Shown here in pieces: positions 34,345 through 43,772 of a stretch of DNA of 48,129 nt (position 1 is the stretch's first letter; each line of letters opens with the position of its first letter). The stretch is from positions 1-48,129 of the forward strand of contig CANKOY010000026.1 in assembly GCA_947484275.1 (NCBI GenBank). The letters run 5' to 3'. Source of the stretch: Planctomycetota bacterium (GTDB taxonomy: Bacteria; Planctomycetota; UBA1135; GCA-002686595). The position numbers were made by a program, and so were the translations under genes. The notes under the pieces are model-generated. The model did not search any database and had not been told where the DNA came from. It worked only from the letters and a program-made list of their open reading frames with translations.

Positions 34345-35142
34345 ATGACGGGCAAATCGAAAGTCGTCGTGGTCATGCCAGCCTACAACGCGGCGCGCAC
34401 CCTGGAACGCGTGTACCACGACATCGCGCGCGAAGAAGTCGACGAGATCGTGGTCGTCGACGACTGCAGCAAGGATGACACCGTGGAGGTCGCTCGGCGC
34501 TTGCCGGTGACCCTGATCGTTCGCGAAAAAAACGGCGGCTACGGCGCCAACCAAAAGACCTGTTATGACCACGCGCTGTCGGTGGGCGCGGACCATGTGG
34601 TCATGCTGCACGCGGACTATCAATACGACGCGCGCGTGCTTCCGGCAGTGCTGCTGCTCCTGCGCCTGGGGATCTGCGATGTGATTCTCGGCAATCGCAT
34701 CCGCACGCGGCGCGAGGCCCTGGCCTGCGGCATGCCGGCCGCGAAGTACTTTGCCAACCGCGGATTGACGATCATCGAGAACATGCTCTCCGGCCAAAAC
34801 CTTGGTGAATGGCACTCGGGATTCCGCGCCTACTCGCGCAAGGTCCTCACCTCGATCCCCTACCACAGGAACAGTGACAACTTCGTCTTCGATTCACAGT
34901 TCCTCGTGCAGAGCGTGAACCTCGGTTTCAGGATCGGCGATCTTCCGGTGCCCGTGCGCTACTTCGACGAGGCGTCGAGCATCAGCCTCGTGAATAGCAC
35001 GCGCTACGCGGTCTCGACCATGCGGACCTTCGCGCAGTGGTACGGCCACCGCGCGGGAATCCTGCACAATCCACTGTTCGAGGGAACGCCGGCCAACGCC
35101 GAGCACGCGCCCGTGGACTTGAGCCAGGATCGCGCCGGTTGA
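34345..35142 (+). CDS. Family 2 glycosyltransferase
   Basis: A 265-residue GT-A fold transferase with [30 protein letters not shown] (nucleotide-binding Asp), [18 protein letters not shown] and [12 protein letters not shown] (the DxD-like metal site is DADYQ-type in relatives, HADYQ here). The region [24 protein letters not shown] and [11 protein letters not shown] is typical of dolichyl-phosphate or undecaprenyl-phosphate glycosyltransferases (DPM1-like). No C-terminal membrane helices are present. It may make the lipid-linked sugar used by the upstream GT39-like protein, a natural functional pair (inference). The start at 34345 has AGGA eight bases upstream. Confidence 0.92.
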   Translation: MTGKSKVVVVMPAYNAARTLERVYHDIAREEVDEIVVVDDCSKDDTVEVARRLPVTLIVREKNGGYGANQKTCYDHALSVGADHVVMLHADYQYDARVLPAVLLLLRLGICDVILGNRIRTRREALACGMPAAKYFANRGLTIIENMLSGQNLGEWHSGFRAYSRKVLTSIPYHRNSDNFVFDSQFLVQSVNLGFRIGDLPVPVRYFDEASSISLVNSTRYAVSTMRTFAQWYGHRAGILHNPLFEGTPANAEHAPVDLSQDRAG

Positions 35143-35158
35143 GGCAAGCGAGGCCCGA

Positions 35159-36652
35159 ATGAAGCGCAGCGCGAAGCCCAAGGCAAAGGCACGGAATGCG
35201 CAAGTCGTGCGCCAACACGGCGGCCGTCGCAAGCTCGGCATTTGTGTGCTGCTGCTTGGCATCGCCTGCGCGATTGGCCTGGGCTGGAAGTTGCGCAGTG
35301 GACGGTTGGAACAGCGCTCGGTGCTGCTCGTGACGGTGGACACGCTGCGTGCGGACCACCTCTCCCACGCGGGCTACGGACGCCTGACCTCGCCCAACCT
35401 CGATGCGTTCGCGCGCCTTGGGACTTCCTTCGATTGGGCCCTGTCCACCTGCTCGTACACCTTGCCGTCCCACGCTTCGATGATGGTCGGCGTGTATCCC
35501 AGTTTTCATTCGGTGGGGTTGATGAACGGGTACCTCCCCCTGAAGCCGCAGGAGTTGACGCTGGCGGAAATTTGCCGCGCCGCGGGCTTGCGAACCCTGG
35601 CTGTGGTCAGCAACTTCGTACTGCGCCGCGACTGTGGACTGGACCAGGGATTCGAGGTCTACGACGACGTGCTCCCCGACCGCGAACTGGTGCGCGGATT
35701 TGCGGAACGGAAGGCGGTGCACGCCATGGATTCCGCGCTGGACAGGCTGAAGGAACTCGGCGACGAGCGCTTCTTCATGTGGGTTCACCTGCAGGATCCC
35801 CACGGTCCCTACACGCCGGATGCTTCCACGCCCGAGCCCAAGCCGACGGGCGAAGCGCCGCCGCGCATCGAACGCGACCTGCCCGTGGGGGCAGATCAAT
35901 CGGGCTTCGCGGCGGTGCCTATCTATCAGGCGATCAAGGGCGAGCGCAGTTTCGACGCCTATCGCTCGCGCTACGACCGTGAAATCCTGGCAACGGACAT
36001 CCAGTTGGGACGGCTCTTCGAGGCCCTGGCGAAGAGCGGTCGGCTGAAGGACACCCTGGTAGTGATCACCGCCGATCACGGCGAAGCCCTGGGCGAGGAC
36101 AACTTCTTCTTCTCACACAGCCACTCCGTGGGCCTCGATCAGGTTCACGTGCCGCTGATCATCGCAGGACCCGGCGTGCGCGCGGGGGCCAGGATTCCTA
36201 CCGCAGTCAGCAGCATGGACACCTTTGCGACGATCCTCGAATTCCTGGACTTACCGACGCCGAACTCGATGCACAGCAGGAGCCTGCTCTCGGTGCTTCA
36301 GGACGGCGCAGGAGTCCCCGAGGGTGCCGTGTTCACCGCCAGCATTTCCCAGCGCGGGATTGCTATGGGCGGCGAATTCCTGCGCACCGATCGCGTCTCG
36401 CCCACCGACAAGGCCTTCTGGTCCATAAATCCGCTGACCGAAGGCTACTTCGCGCCCCTGGGGACCGAGGGCTGGAGCCTGGCCAAGCCCGTGGCCGAGC
36501 GGGTCGAGCCCAATCCGGGCCTGGCGCGCAGGTTGGCCGAATTCAGCGTGGAAGCCGACGCGGCCCTGCGCAGCCAGTGGCCCGGGGTCAACCAAGGTTT
36601 TACGGACGAAGCTGCCCTGCGCAACCTGCGCGCCCTGGGCTACGCCAAGTAG
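35159..36652 (+). CDS. Membrane-anchored sulfatase/alkaline-phosphatase superfamily protein
   Basis: A 497-residue protein with a basic N-terminus, one membrane helix (LGICVLLLGIACAIGLGW, about 26-43) and an extracytoplasmic catalytic domain. Metal-site motifs are LLVTVDTLRADHLSHAGYG (Asp61) and VVITADHGEALGED. At the nucleophile position the sequence is CSYTLPSHASMM: Thr101 stands where sulfatases have Cys or Ser that becomes formylglycine (C/S-x-P-x-R), and Arg is replaced by His105. A formylglycine sulfatase is thus unlikely; a phosphodiesterase or phosphotransferase acting on envelope glycans is more plausible. It starts 16 bp after the GT2 gene, in the same operon. Confidence 0.88.
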   Translation: MKRSAKPKAKARNAQVVRQHGGRRKLGICVLLLGIACAIGLGWKLRSGRLEQRSVLLVTVDTLRADHLSHAGYGRLTSPNLDAFARLGTSFDWALSTCSYTLPSHASMMVGVYPSFHSVGLMNGYLPLKPQELTLAEICRAAGLRTLAVVSNFVLRRDCGLDQGFEVYDDVLPDRELVRGFAERKAVHAMDSALDRLKELGDERFFMWVHLQDPHGPYTPDASTPEPKPTGEAPPRIERDLPVGADQSGFAAVPIYQAIKGERSFDAYRSRYDREILATDIQLGRLFEALAKSGRLKDTLVVITADHGEALGEDNFFFSHSHSVGLDQVHVPLIIAGPGVRAGARIPTAVSSMDTFATILEFLDLPTPNSMHSRSLLSVLQDGAGVPEGAVFTASISQRGIAMGGEFLRTDRVSPTDKAFWSINPLTEGYFAPLGTEGWSLAKPVAERVEPNPGLARRLAEFSVEADAALRSQWPGVNQGFTDEAALRNLRALGYAK

Positions 36653-36710
36653 GCTACGGGGCCCTGGGCACGCGGCGCGGTGGTCGCTGCACAGTTACAC
36701 CCTCGTCGCC

Positions 36711-37778
36711 ATGAGATCGATACTTTTTCGCGCCCTGGTCCTTGTGGCGCTCGCGCAGCTGTTCGCGGCCGGCAGTCCCGAGGACCACGTCACTTTCCAC
36801 GTGCCCGCTGGGACCGTGCTCGCGCGACATTTCGAGTCGCGCAAGCAAATCTCGCAGGACGAGGTCGAGATGTTGCTCAACGGCGAACCGCTCCCCAGCG
36901 GCAACGACAACGGCATGGCATTGATCCAGAGCCAGGGGCTCGAGGTCGTCGACGAATTCACGGCCGTGGAAACGCTGCGGACAGTGAGCCTCAAGCGCAG
37001 CTTCGAGAAGATCGCGTCCTCGGGCGAGCAGACCACGAAGAACCCCATGGACGCCGGCTCCCAGGAGGACACGACGCGCTCGCGCAGCGAACTGGAGGGC
37101 AAGACCGTGGTGTTCCAATGGGAGGCGGCGAAGGAGCGCTACGTCGCGCACTTCGAACCGGAGGGCCCCGACGTGAAGTTGCTTTCGGGTCTGGACCTCG
37201 ATCTGGACTTCCTCAGTTTTCTACCGCCCGCGGGCTCGGTCTCTGCGGGCGATGCGTGGAGTCTCGACGTGGGAGCCATGGAGCGCCTTTTCCTGCCGGG
37301 GGGAAACCTGTCGCTCAAGCCAGAGGAAGCGCCCGATTCCGCGGGCGACGGCGCTGCCCTGAGCATGTTCAAGATCGATCCCGCCGAGGCCTTCAGCGGC
37401 CTGGACGGTGATGTGGAGGCCACCTACAAAGGCACCCGCGAAGTGGACGGTGTCTCCTGCGGCGTGATCGCGATCGAGTTCAAGGTGCATTCCGCCCGCG
37501 ACTTGAGCGACAAACTGCCGCGCACCGTTGACGATTCAGGCGCCTCGTCGGAACTGGAGGTCGAACACCTCAAGGCCTTCTTGGCGCTCGAAGGCGGCGG
37601 CGAGTTGATCTGGGACCTGGCGGCGGGCCACGCGCGCTCCTTCAGCTTGAGCGCGCGCATCAAGAACCAGATGGAGTTGTTGCTGAAGGTCACGAACAAC
37701 GACAAGACCATGGACATCCTGCGCAAGATGCGGATGTCGGGGACCTACGAGATGTCCGTGGCGATCTCCAAGCGATGA
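36711..37778 (+). CDS. Secreted protein of unknown function
   Basis: A 355-residue protein with a Sec signal (MRSILFRALVLVALAQLFAAG). The mature part has alternating strands (GKTVVFQWEAAKERYVAHFE, GVSCGVIAIEFKVHSA) and no catalytic motif that I recognise. The pattern of long strands with acidic stretches would suit a beta-sandwich or lipid-binding barrel. It shares a 4-base ATGA overlap with the next gene, so both are translationally coupled and probably work together in the periplasm or cell envelope. Confidence 0.8.
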   Translation: MRSILFRALVLVALAQLFAAGSPEDHVTFHVPAGTVLARHFESRKQISQDEVEMLLNGEPLPSGNDNGMALIQSQGLEVVDEFTAVETLRTVSLKRSFEKIASSGEQTTKNPMDAGSQEDTTRSRSELEGKTVVFQWEAAKERYVAHFEPEGPDVKLLSGLDLDLDFLSFLPPAGSVSAGDAWSLDVGAMERLFLPGGNLSLKPEEAPDSAGDGAALSMFKIDPAEAFSGLDGDVEATYKGTREVDGVSCGVIAIEFKVHSARDLSDKLPRTVDDSGASSELEVEHLKAFLALEGGGELIWDLAAGHARSFSLSARIKNQMELLLKVTNNDKTMDILRKMRMSGTYEMSVAISKR

Positions 37779-40273
37779 AATCCCGTTCGTTCTGGCAAGG
37801 TGCGGCCCTGATCTGCGCCCTGGGCCTCGCGCCCCTCTTGGTCCCGGTCGCTCTTGCGCTGGCGCCGAGCCCCGCTCCCGAAGAGCAGAGCACGGTCGAG
37901 ACGCTTGCCGAGGCGCGCGCTGCGTTGACGGCGAAGGAGCCGCAGAAGGCGGCGGACTTGATCGCGCACTTCCTGTCCCAGGCGATCGGCACGCACGAAA
38001 TCGAAGATCTGTACGGGCAAGTCTTGCTGCAACTCGGGCGCAAGGACGAGGCGGCGTTCCATTTTGGCGCGGCCCTGCGACTCCTGGGAGACAACGAAGC
38101 TCCGCAGCGGGCGATCAAGGCCAACCTGTCGCGGGCCGATGCGCTGTACACGCGGCGCGCAGCGATGCTGCTCAAGGTCTCGAAGGAGATGCTGGACGTG
38201 TGCCAGAAACTGAACGACGCGGGCCACACGGAGCGCGCGCTCGCGCTGCTCGAGCCCCTCGATTCGATCTCGATCGGAGCTGAGCGACAGAAAGCCCGGG
38301 CCCTCGCGGACAAGATCCGCGCCGCGAACCAGGCGGTCGACTTGGAAAAGGGCGCCAGCGAAGAGTCCGACAGCGGCGTTCGACCACAGGCGCACTACGA
38401 GGGCGCGCACTACATCCTCGAAGCCAATCTCGAACCCGAAGTCACGCGTCGCGTCAGCGACGTGATGGACGACATCTTCAACTACTACGTGCTGATCTAC
38501 TTCGACGGCGACGCGTCGCGCGTCTCCTCGCAGAAGCCGACGATCCGCATCCATCCGACCCACGCGGAAATGGTGAAGAACTGGGAGGGCCCGCCGACGG
38601 TCGGCGGTTGGTGGTCACCGGGCGAGTGGACCGTGGTGTGCTACGACACGCGCACGGATTCCGGCAACCTCGATCAGATGCTGCAGACGCTGTACCACGA
38701 GGCGAGCCACCACTTCATGACCATGCTCTCGAGCGGCGGCAGCCCGCCGGCCTGGATCAACGAGGGCACGGCTTCGTTCTTCGAGGGCGCGACCTCCATG
38801 GAAGATCGGCGCGTTCTGTGGCCCGACGCCGCGACCGATCGCCTGCGCGCGCTGCACGGGCAGTTGACCGGCGGCCGCGGTCCGACGCCGGCCCAGGTTG
38901 TTTCCTACAACGACCCGGGTTCCTATCCGGGCGAGTACTACTCCTTCGGCTGGGGCCTAGTGTACTACCTGCAACAGTACGAGGACCCCGCCACGCTGGA
39001 GTACGTCTTCCGTCCGCTGTACGCCGAGTACCGCGACACGATCGCCAAGAAGGGCGGCGATCCGATGGAGCTGTTCAAGCAGGTCTTCCTCGACAAGAAG
39101 GCCCCGGGCGGTTTCACGGACTTCGGTGCTTGGGCCGCGAAGTGGCGCGAGTGGATCCTCGATCAGGTCTACCCGCTGCACTTTGGCGGCGCGCGCATGC
39201 GCGACCTGCGTCTGGACAAGGCGCGGATGTACATCGAGGCCTCCTGGCGCGCGAAGAACGAAAAATCCGCGAAGGTCTCCGAGGCAGAGCTCCTCTCGCG
39301 GGCCCTGGGGCACCTGGAGTTCATTCGCCAACGCATCGACGGCGCCGAGATGTTCGACATCGAACTGCTGTTGATGCAGGCCGATGTGCTGGAGCGCATG
39401 GGCCGGCCCCAGGCCACGGCGGCGCTGCTGGCCCAGGTGCTCGAATTGGTGGACGCGGGCGAGGCGACGCTTGAAATCGAACGCTATGAGGAACTGGACA
39501 AGCGTCTGACCAAACTCGACGCCAAGAACCAACCGCTGCGGTTGGCCAAGGCACGCGCGGGCAATTTCGCCAAGTCGGCCTTGGTGCTGATCGGCACGTA
39601 CCGCGCCAGCGAGACTCCGATGACATTGACCGCGTACGGTTTCGCGCGCTCCCTCGCCGACGTCCTGGAAAACGAGGCTCTGGCTGAGGCCGCCGAGGAA
39701 TTGCGCACGGAGGCTCGCGAAGCTGGGCTGTTGCGCGGAGCCCTGTACAAGATCGGCGGGCGCACCAGCTCCTGGGTCACGATTTTCGAGCGTTCGGATG
39801 AGGTTTTCGAGCCCACCGAGGCCGTGATCGCCATCTCCGGCGTCCGCCCCGTGGGCCGGCTGTTCGCGGGCCTGCCCGTGAGCGGCGAGTACGAATTGCG
39901 CTGCACCTTGGCCCGCGTGGGTGACGTCGCTCGCACCAGTTCCCACGGGGTCGTCTTCGCTGGCACTGCGACTGCCCAGTGGTACGTGTGCGCCGTCGAC
40001 GGCAAGGGGCAGTTGGTGGTGCGCCGCTACGAAAAGGGCGGGTCAGAGCGAACGTTGAACGTCGTGCCGATCGATCCGCCCCTGGCCCCGGACGAGAGCC
40101 CAGCCCTCGTCGTCCACGTCTACGATCAGAACCGCATCACGGTCCAGCTCGGCGTGCGGGCGCCGGTCGAGTTCCAACTCGACGAGGACCTTCCGAAGAC
40201 TGCCCACGTCGGCATTTTCGCCAAGTACGGCCGCACCGAGCTGCGCTCGACCGTGCTTGAAGTCTTCCCCTGA
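37775..40273 (+). CDS. Secreted gluzincin-like metallopeptidase with TPR N-terminus
   Basis: An 832-residue protein with a Sec signal (MKSRSFWQGAALICALGLAPLL). TPR-like helices cover about 45-180. The catalytic part has YHEASHHFM (His308, Glu309, His312) and, 18 residues on, WINEGTASFFEG with Glu330 as the third zinc ligand, as in the peptidase-MA/DUF1570 group of gluzincins. The C-terminal 200 residues form a sandwich-like domain (APVEFQLDEDLPKTAHVGIFAKYG) of the LamG/concanavalin style. It likely cleaves proteins or peptides outside the cytoplasm; the substrate is unknown. Its stop is directly next to the stop of the convergent MIP18-like gene, with no base between. Confidence 0.87.
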   Translation: MKSRSFWQGAALICALGLAPLLVPVALALAPSPAPEEQSTVETLAEARAALTAKEPQKAADLIAHFLSQAIGTHEIEDLYGQVLLQLGRKDEAAFHFGAALRLLGDNEAPQRAIKANLSRADALYTRRAAMLLKVSKEMLDVCQKLNDAGHTERALALLEPLDSISIGAERQKARALADKIRAANQAVDLEKGASEESDSGVRPQAHYEGAHYILEANLEPEVTRRVSDVMDDIFNYYVLIYFDGDASRVSSQKPTIRIHPTHAEMVKNWEGPPTVGGWWSPGEWTVVCYDTRTDSGNLDQMLQTLYHEASHHFMTMLSSGGSPPAWINEGTASFFEGATSMEDRRVLWPDAATDRLRALHGQLTGGRGPTPAQVVSYNDPGSYPGEYYSFGWGLVYYLQQYEDPATLEYVFRPLYAEYRDTIAKKGGDPMELFKQVFLDKKAPGGFTDFGAWAAKWREWILDQVYPLHFGGARMRDLRLDKARMYIEASWRAKNEKSAKVSEAELLSRALGHLEFIRQRIDGAEMFDIELLLMQADVLERMGRPQATAALLAQVLELVDAGEATLEIERYEELDKRLTKLDAKNQPLRLAKARAGNFAKSALVLIGTYRASETPMTLTAYGFARSLADVLENEALAEAAEELRTEAREAGLLRGALYKIGGRTSSWVTIFERSDEVFEPTEAVIAISGVRPVGRLFAGLPVSGEYELRCTLARVGDVARTSSHGVVFAGTATAQWYVCAVDGKGQLVVRRYEKGGSERTLNVVPIDPPLAPDESPALVVHVYDQNRITVQLGVRAPVEFQLDEDLPKTAHVGIFAKYGRTELRSTVLEVFP

Positions 40274-40591
40274 TCAGCCCTCGTTCTCGTCGATCCCGAG
40301 GATCTTGCGACCCTCTGCAGAGATCAACTGCGGCGACCAGGCCGGATCCCAGACGATGTCCACGGTCGTGGACTTGATCCCTGGAACCGTGTTGCAGCGG
40401 CGCTTGACCACCTCGGGAATCGTCTTGGCCTCGGGGCAAGACTGCGAGGTCAGCGTCATCTTGACCTTGGCCACCTCGCCCTCGACGGTGACTTCATACA
40501 CCAACCCCAGGTCGAGGATGTTGACCGGGATCTCGGGGTCGAAGACCTGCTTGAGTTCGGAATAGAGCAGATCGATGGTGCTGGTCGTCAT
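40274..40591 (-). CDS. MIP18/SufT-like iron-sulfur assembly protein (DUF59)
   Basis: A 105-residue protein with the DUF59 fold: DPEIPVNILDLGLVYEVTV near the N-terminus, the conserved Cys in TLTSQSCPEAKTIP (TxxxCP pattern), and VDIVWDPAWSPQLISAEGR at the end. The family (SufT, PaaD, MIP18) helps deliver iron-sulfur clusters; the PaaD branch serves ring-oxygenase metabolism, of which nothing is seen here. ATG 40591 is preferred to 40663 because MTTSTIDLLYSELKQV begins the domain. It lies downstream of the EamA transporter on the same strand, 96 bp after it. Confidence 0.93.
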   Translation of the reverse strand: MTTSTIDLLYSELKQVFDPEIPVNILDLGLVYEVTVEGEVAKVKMTLTSQSCPEAKTIPEVVKRRCNTVPGIKSTTVDIVWDPAWSPQLISAEGRKILGIDENEG

Positions 40592-40687
40592 GGGCGGCTG
40601 GTGCGGTGGCAGGGATGGAATTCGCGTCGGGAGTCCCCGCCGCAAGCCCAGAGAATAACACAAACCTCCCGCGGACTGGAGAGTGGC

Positions 40688-41704
40688 TCAGGAGCTGGGT
40701 CGAGCTCCGCGGCCCGAAAGTCGGATCTCCGCCACCAGGTTGCCCGCGAGCAGCAGGCCGCCGCCGAAAAACAGCCAGGAATCCGCCTGGTCCATACCGA
40801 TCCCAATGGCGATCAGAGAAGCCCACACCGGCTCTATGGCGTAGATGATCGCCGCGCGCACGGGAGTCAGCTCGCGCTGGAACAGATTCATGAAAGAGAT
40901 GGCGATGAGAGTGGCGAACAGACTCGCCGCCGAAAGCGCGATCAGGAATTGGCGATCCGCGATCAACTCCCCCACTCGTGCGAGAGCGGGCGTGTGCTCC
41001 GACGCCAATCCAAAGCCGCACAGCGCCATGGAACCCAGCGCCACCACGACGAACGACGTCAACGTGATCGCCATCGGGTCCACGCGCCGCGTCACGCGAT
41101 CGGTGACCACGATGTGCAAGGCGAAAACGAAGGCGCTTGCGATGGTCAACCACTCGCCGGTGCCAAAGGTCAGCTGCGGCGGGCCGCCGATGTAGGCCGC
41201 GCCAAGCGTTGCCAGCAGCACGCCGACGAGCAGCGGCCCACTGGGCGCGCGGCGCGCTGTGACCGCGACGACTGCAGCGGTGAACAACACGTACAAACTG
41301 GTGAGGAACGCGCTTACGGACGCCGAGAGCGACTCCAGCCCGATCATCTGCAGAAAAAAACCGCAGAGCAGAAGACCACCGAGCAAAATTCCGCCGCGCC
41401 AGGCCGCGCCATCGAGGTTCGCGCGCGCACGCGAGGACAAGAGCGCGAGCACCCCGGCCGCGGCAAGAAAACGCAGGGTCATGAACACGCCGATCGTGGT
41501 CAGAAGTCCGCGGACCTCGAAGGCACCGCCCGCGGCGGAGTCCGGCGCCACACGCTGCAGCCACGCGTCGCCAGCGCTCACGGCCTGCTTCATCCACACG
41601 AAGGCCCAGCCCCAAATCAGCGTGATCGAGAGCATGGCCAGCACCGCCCGTCGCCGGGCGGGCGGGCGGGGCGCCTCTTTGACTTGCACGTTGCCTGGAT
41701 CCAT
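40688..41704 (-). CDS. EamA/DMT family transporter
   Basis: A 338-residue inner-membrane protein with two EamA (DUF6) repeats and about ten helices. The first begins MLSITLIWGWAFVWMKQA and the second at about residue 190 (FALHIVVTDRVT). The C-terminal helix ends the motif RAAIIYAIEPVWASLIA...GGGLLLAGN, which is standard for the family. These proteins export amino acids, nucleosides or other small metabolites; the substrate cannot be told. ATG 41704 is chosen because the preceding residues of the longer frame are not membrane-like. It is divergent from the amidohydrolase-like gene at 41869. Confidence 0.94.
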   Translation of the reverse strand: MDPGNVQVKEAPRPPARRRAVLAMLSITLIWGWAFVWMKQAVSAGDAWLQRVAPDSAAGGAFEVRGLLTTIGVFMTLRFLAAAGVLALLSSRARANLDGAAWRGGILLGGLLLCGFFLQMIGLESLSASVSAFLTSLYVLFTAAVVAVTARRAPSGPLLVGVLLATLGAAYIGGPPQLTFGTGEWLTIASAFVFALHIVVTDRVTRRVDPMAITLTSFVVVALGSMALCGFGLASEHTPALARVGELIADRQFLIALSAASLFATLIAISFMNLFQRELTPVRAAIIYAIEPVWASLIAIGIGMDQADSWLFFGGGLLLAGNLVAEIRLSGRGARPSS

Positions 41705-41868
41705 GGGGTCGCGAAGGCTAGCCGAATGGTGAGCGCGTTCGACCCTCGTAATCCCGCGCTCCAGTGGCAGGCCGGCGGGAATCCGCGCTCTAGGTCCTGC
41801 CGTGGACGGCACAATGCCCGCCCCGCCCGTCGCCGACCTCGGCGGCCGCTCCCACCCCTGCCCCGCAA

Positions 41869-43755
41869 ATGCGCATGCACACGCACCGACGTCCCGTCGC
41901 CCACCTTTGGATCGCCGCCCTGGCCACGGGAGCCTGCTTCGCCCTCGGCCCCGGTGCCTTCGCCCAGTCCCACACTCAGGCCCAACCCATCGCGATTGTC
42001 GATGTGCGCCTCGACACGGCTAAGGACGCCCCGCGCAAGACGCTCGTGCTGCGCGACGGCCGCATCGAAGCGGTGCTCGAGCTTGGAGCCACGCTGCCCA
42101 CGGGCCTGCGCGCGATCGAAGGCAAGGGCCGGCTCGCCGTGCCGGCATTCATCGACGCATTTACGCAGGCGGGCACCGCGGCACCGGCGATCAAAGCCGA
42201 ACGCGATCGCCCGACGAGCACGCGCTCGGACGTGCAGATCGACATGCGCGAGGCCAACCGCAAGGGCATTGCGCCAGCGTTCCGAGCAGCAGACGTATTC
42301 GAGCTCGCCGCGGAGAAGGCGAAGTCTTACCGCGAGTCGGGCTTCGGCTGGCTGGTCAGCGCGCCAGCAGGCGAGTTGCTCGCCGGATCCAGTGTGCTCG
42401 CCACCAGCCGCGACGCCGCGGCCCGTGATCAGATCGTGCTGCCCCTGGCCTACAGCCACGGGGAATTCCGCGCGAGCGGAGCGGGATATCCCGGCACCGC
42501 CATGGGGTACCACTCGCAACTGCGCCAGTTCTTCCTCGACGCCACGCGTCAGCGCGAACTGGAATTGCGCTTCGCGCAGCGCCGCCCCGGCCTGCGCCCG
42601 CCCTTCGACGCCGACCTCGCGGCCGTGCGCCCACTGCTGCTGCGCGAGCGGCGCCTGATGTGCACCGCGGACTCTGACTTGGCGATCGAGCGCTGGATCA
42701 AACTCGCCGATGAACAGGGCGTGGACGTCGCCATCGCCGGCGGCCGCGAAGCCCACGTCCTCGGGGCGCTGCTTGCCGCGCGCAAGATCCCCGTGGTCCT
42801 GACCTTGGAGTGGGGCGAGGAGCCCAAAGATCCCCACGAGAAGGAAGCGGCGAAAAAGAAGGCGGAGGAGGAGAAAAAACCCGAGAGCGCCGACGCTGCC
42901 CAGGAGCCTTCGCCCGCGGAGAAGACGCCTGAGAAGACCGATGACAAGCCCGCGCCTGACGCGCCCGCAGCAGACGAAGCGCAACCGACCAAGGACGAGG
43001 CCAAGCAGTGGGACTACGAAGAGCCCTTGGGCGTGCGCGAGGAAAAGCGTCGCCTGTGGTTGGAAAATCGCGACTGCGCCATGAAACTCTCGACCCAAAA
43101 CGTGGCCTTCGCCTTCGGCTCGGCGGGCGCGTCACCTTCGGACTTGCTCAAGCGCGTGCGCACGCTGGTGGAGAAGGGACTGCCGCGCGAGGTTGCACTG
43201 AACGCCCTGTGCGTTGCACCTGCGCAGTGGCTCGGCCTCGGTGAGCGCATGGGCGCGATCTCCCCGGGAAAGGACGCGACGTTTGCGCTGTGGACCGACG
43301 ATCCGCTGTCCAAGGACGCCCAGGTGGCGTGGATGTTCGTGGACGGCTTCGACACCGAGTTCGAGGTCAAGAAGGCGGACGCGCCCACGGGCAAACCCAA
43401 GGAGGGCTTGAGCGCCGCTGGACGCTGGGAGGTGACCACCGAGGGCCGCGGCGGGAAGCGCACCAGTCAAATGACGTTGGAGATGAGCGCCGAGGGCACT
43501 GTTACCGGCACGTGGACCTCCAAGAATCCGCGCGATGACTCGGAGGTGACTTCGGATGTCACCGGACACCTCTCGGGCACGAAGCTCACGCTCGAGGTCA
43601 AGCTGACCTTTGGCGAGATGGAGATCACGCAATCCATGAGCGGCGAGCTGAGCGCCGACGCATGGTCCGGTGAATCTACGACGCGCCGACCGGGCGGCGA
43701 AAACGCGTCGCCTTTCAGCGCCTCGCGCAAGCCCAAGCAGGAGAACCAGCGCTGA
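41869..43755 (+). CDS. Secreted amidohydrolase-like protein without metal-binding histidines
   Basis: A 628-residue secreted protein (signal MRMHTHRRPVAHLWIAALATGACFALGP, which could be shortened to start at residue 3). The composite domain LVLRDGRIEAVLELG and the end LGLGERMGAISPGKDATFALWTDDPL are typical amidohydrolase shell sequences. The usual HxH after the first strand is lost: the sequence is PAFIDAFTQAG with Phe98 and Gln100 in place of the two His. A Lys/Glu/Pro/Ala-rich linker of about 60 residues (about 325-385) interrupts the barrel. The C-terminal 130 residues form a lipocalin-like beta domain (GTVTGTWTSKNPRDD). It is probably a non-enzymatic partner of the amidohydrolase 17 bp downstream. 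Confidence 0.85.
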   Translation: MRMHTHRRPVAHLWIAALATGACFALGPGAFAQSHTQAQPIAIVDVRLDTAKDAPRKTLVLRDGRIEAVLELGATLPTGLRAIEGKGRLAVPAFIDAFTQAGTAAPAIKAERDRPTSTRSDVQIDMREANRKGIAPAFRAADVFELAAEKAKSYRESGFGWLVSAPAGELLAGSSVLATSRDAAARDQIVLPLAYSHGEFRASGAGYPGTAMGYHSQLRQFFLDATRQRELELRFAQRRPGLRPPFDADLAAVRPLLLRERRLMCTADSDLAIERWIKLADEQGVDVAIAGGREAHVLGALLAARKIPVVLTLEWGEEPKDPHEKEAAKKKAEEEKKPESADAAQEPSPAEKTPEKTDDKPAPDAPAADEAQPTKDEAKQWDYEEPLGVREEKRRLWLENRDCAMKLSTQNVAFAFGSAGASPSDLLKRVRTLVEKGLPREVALNALCVAPAQWLGLGERMGAISPGKDATFALWTDDPLSKDAQVAWMFVDGFDTEFEVKKADAPTGKPKEGLSAAGRWEVTTEGRGGKRTSQMTLEMSAEGTVTGTWTSKNPRDDSEVTSDVTGHLSGTKLTLEVKLTFGEMEITQSMSGELSADAWSGESTTRRPGGENASPFSASRKPKQENQR

Positions 43756-43772
43756 GCGCGGGGAAATCGACC

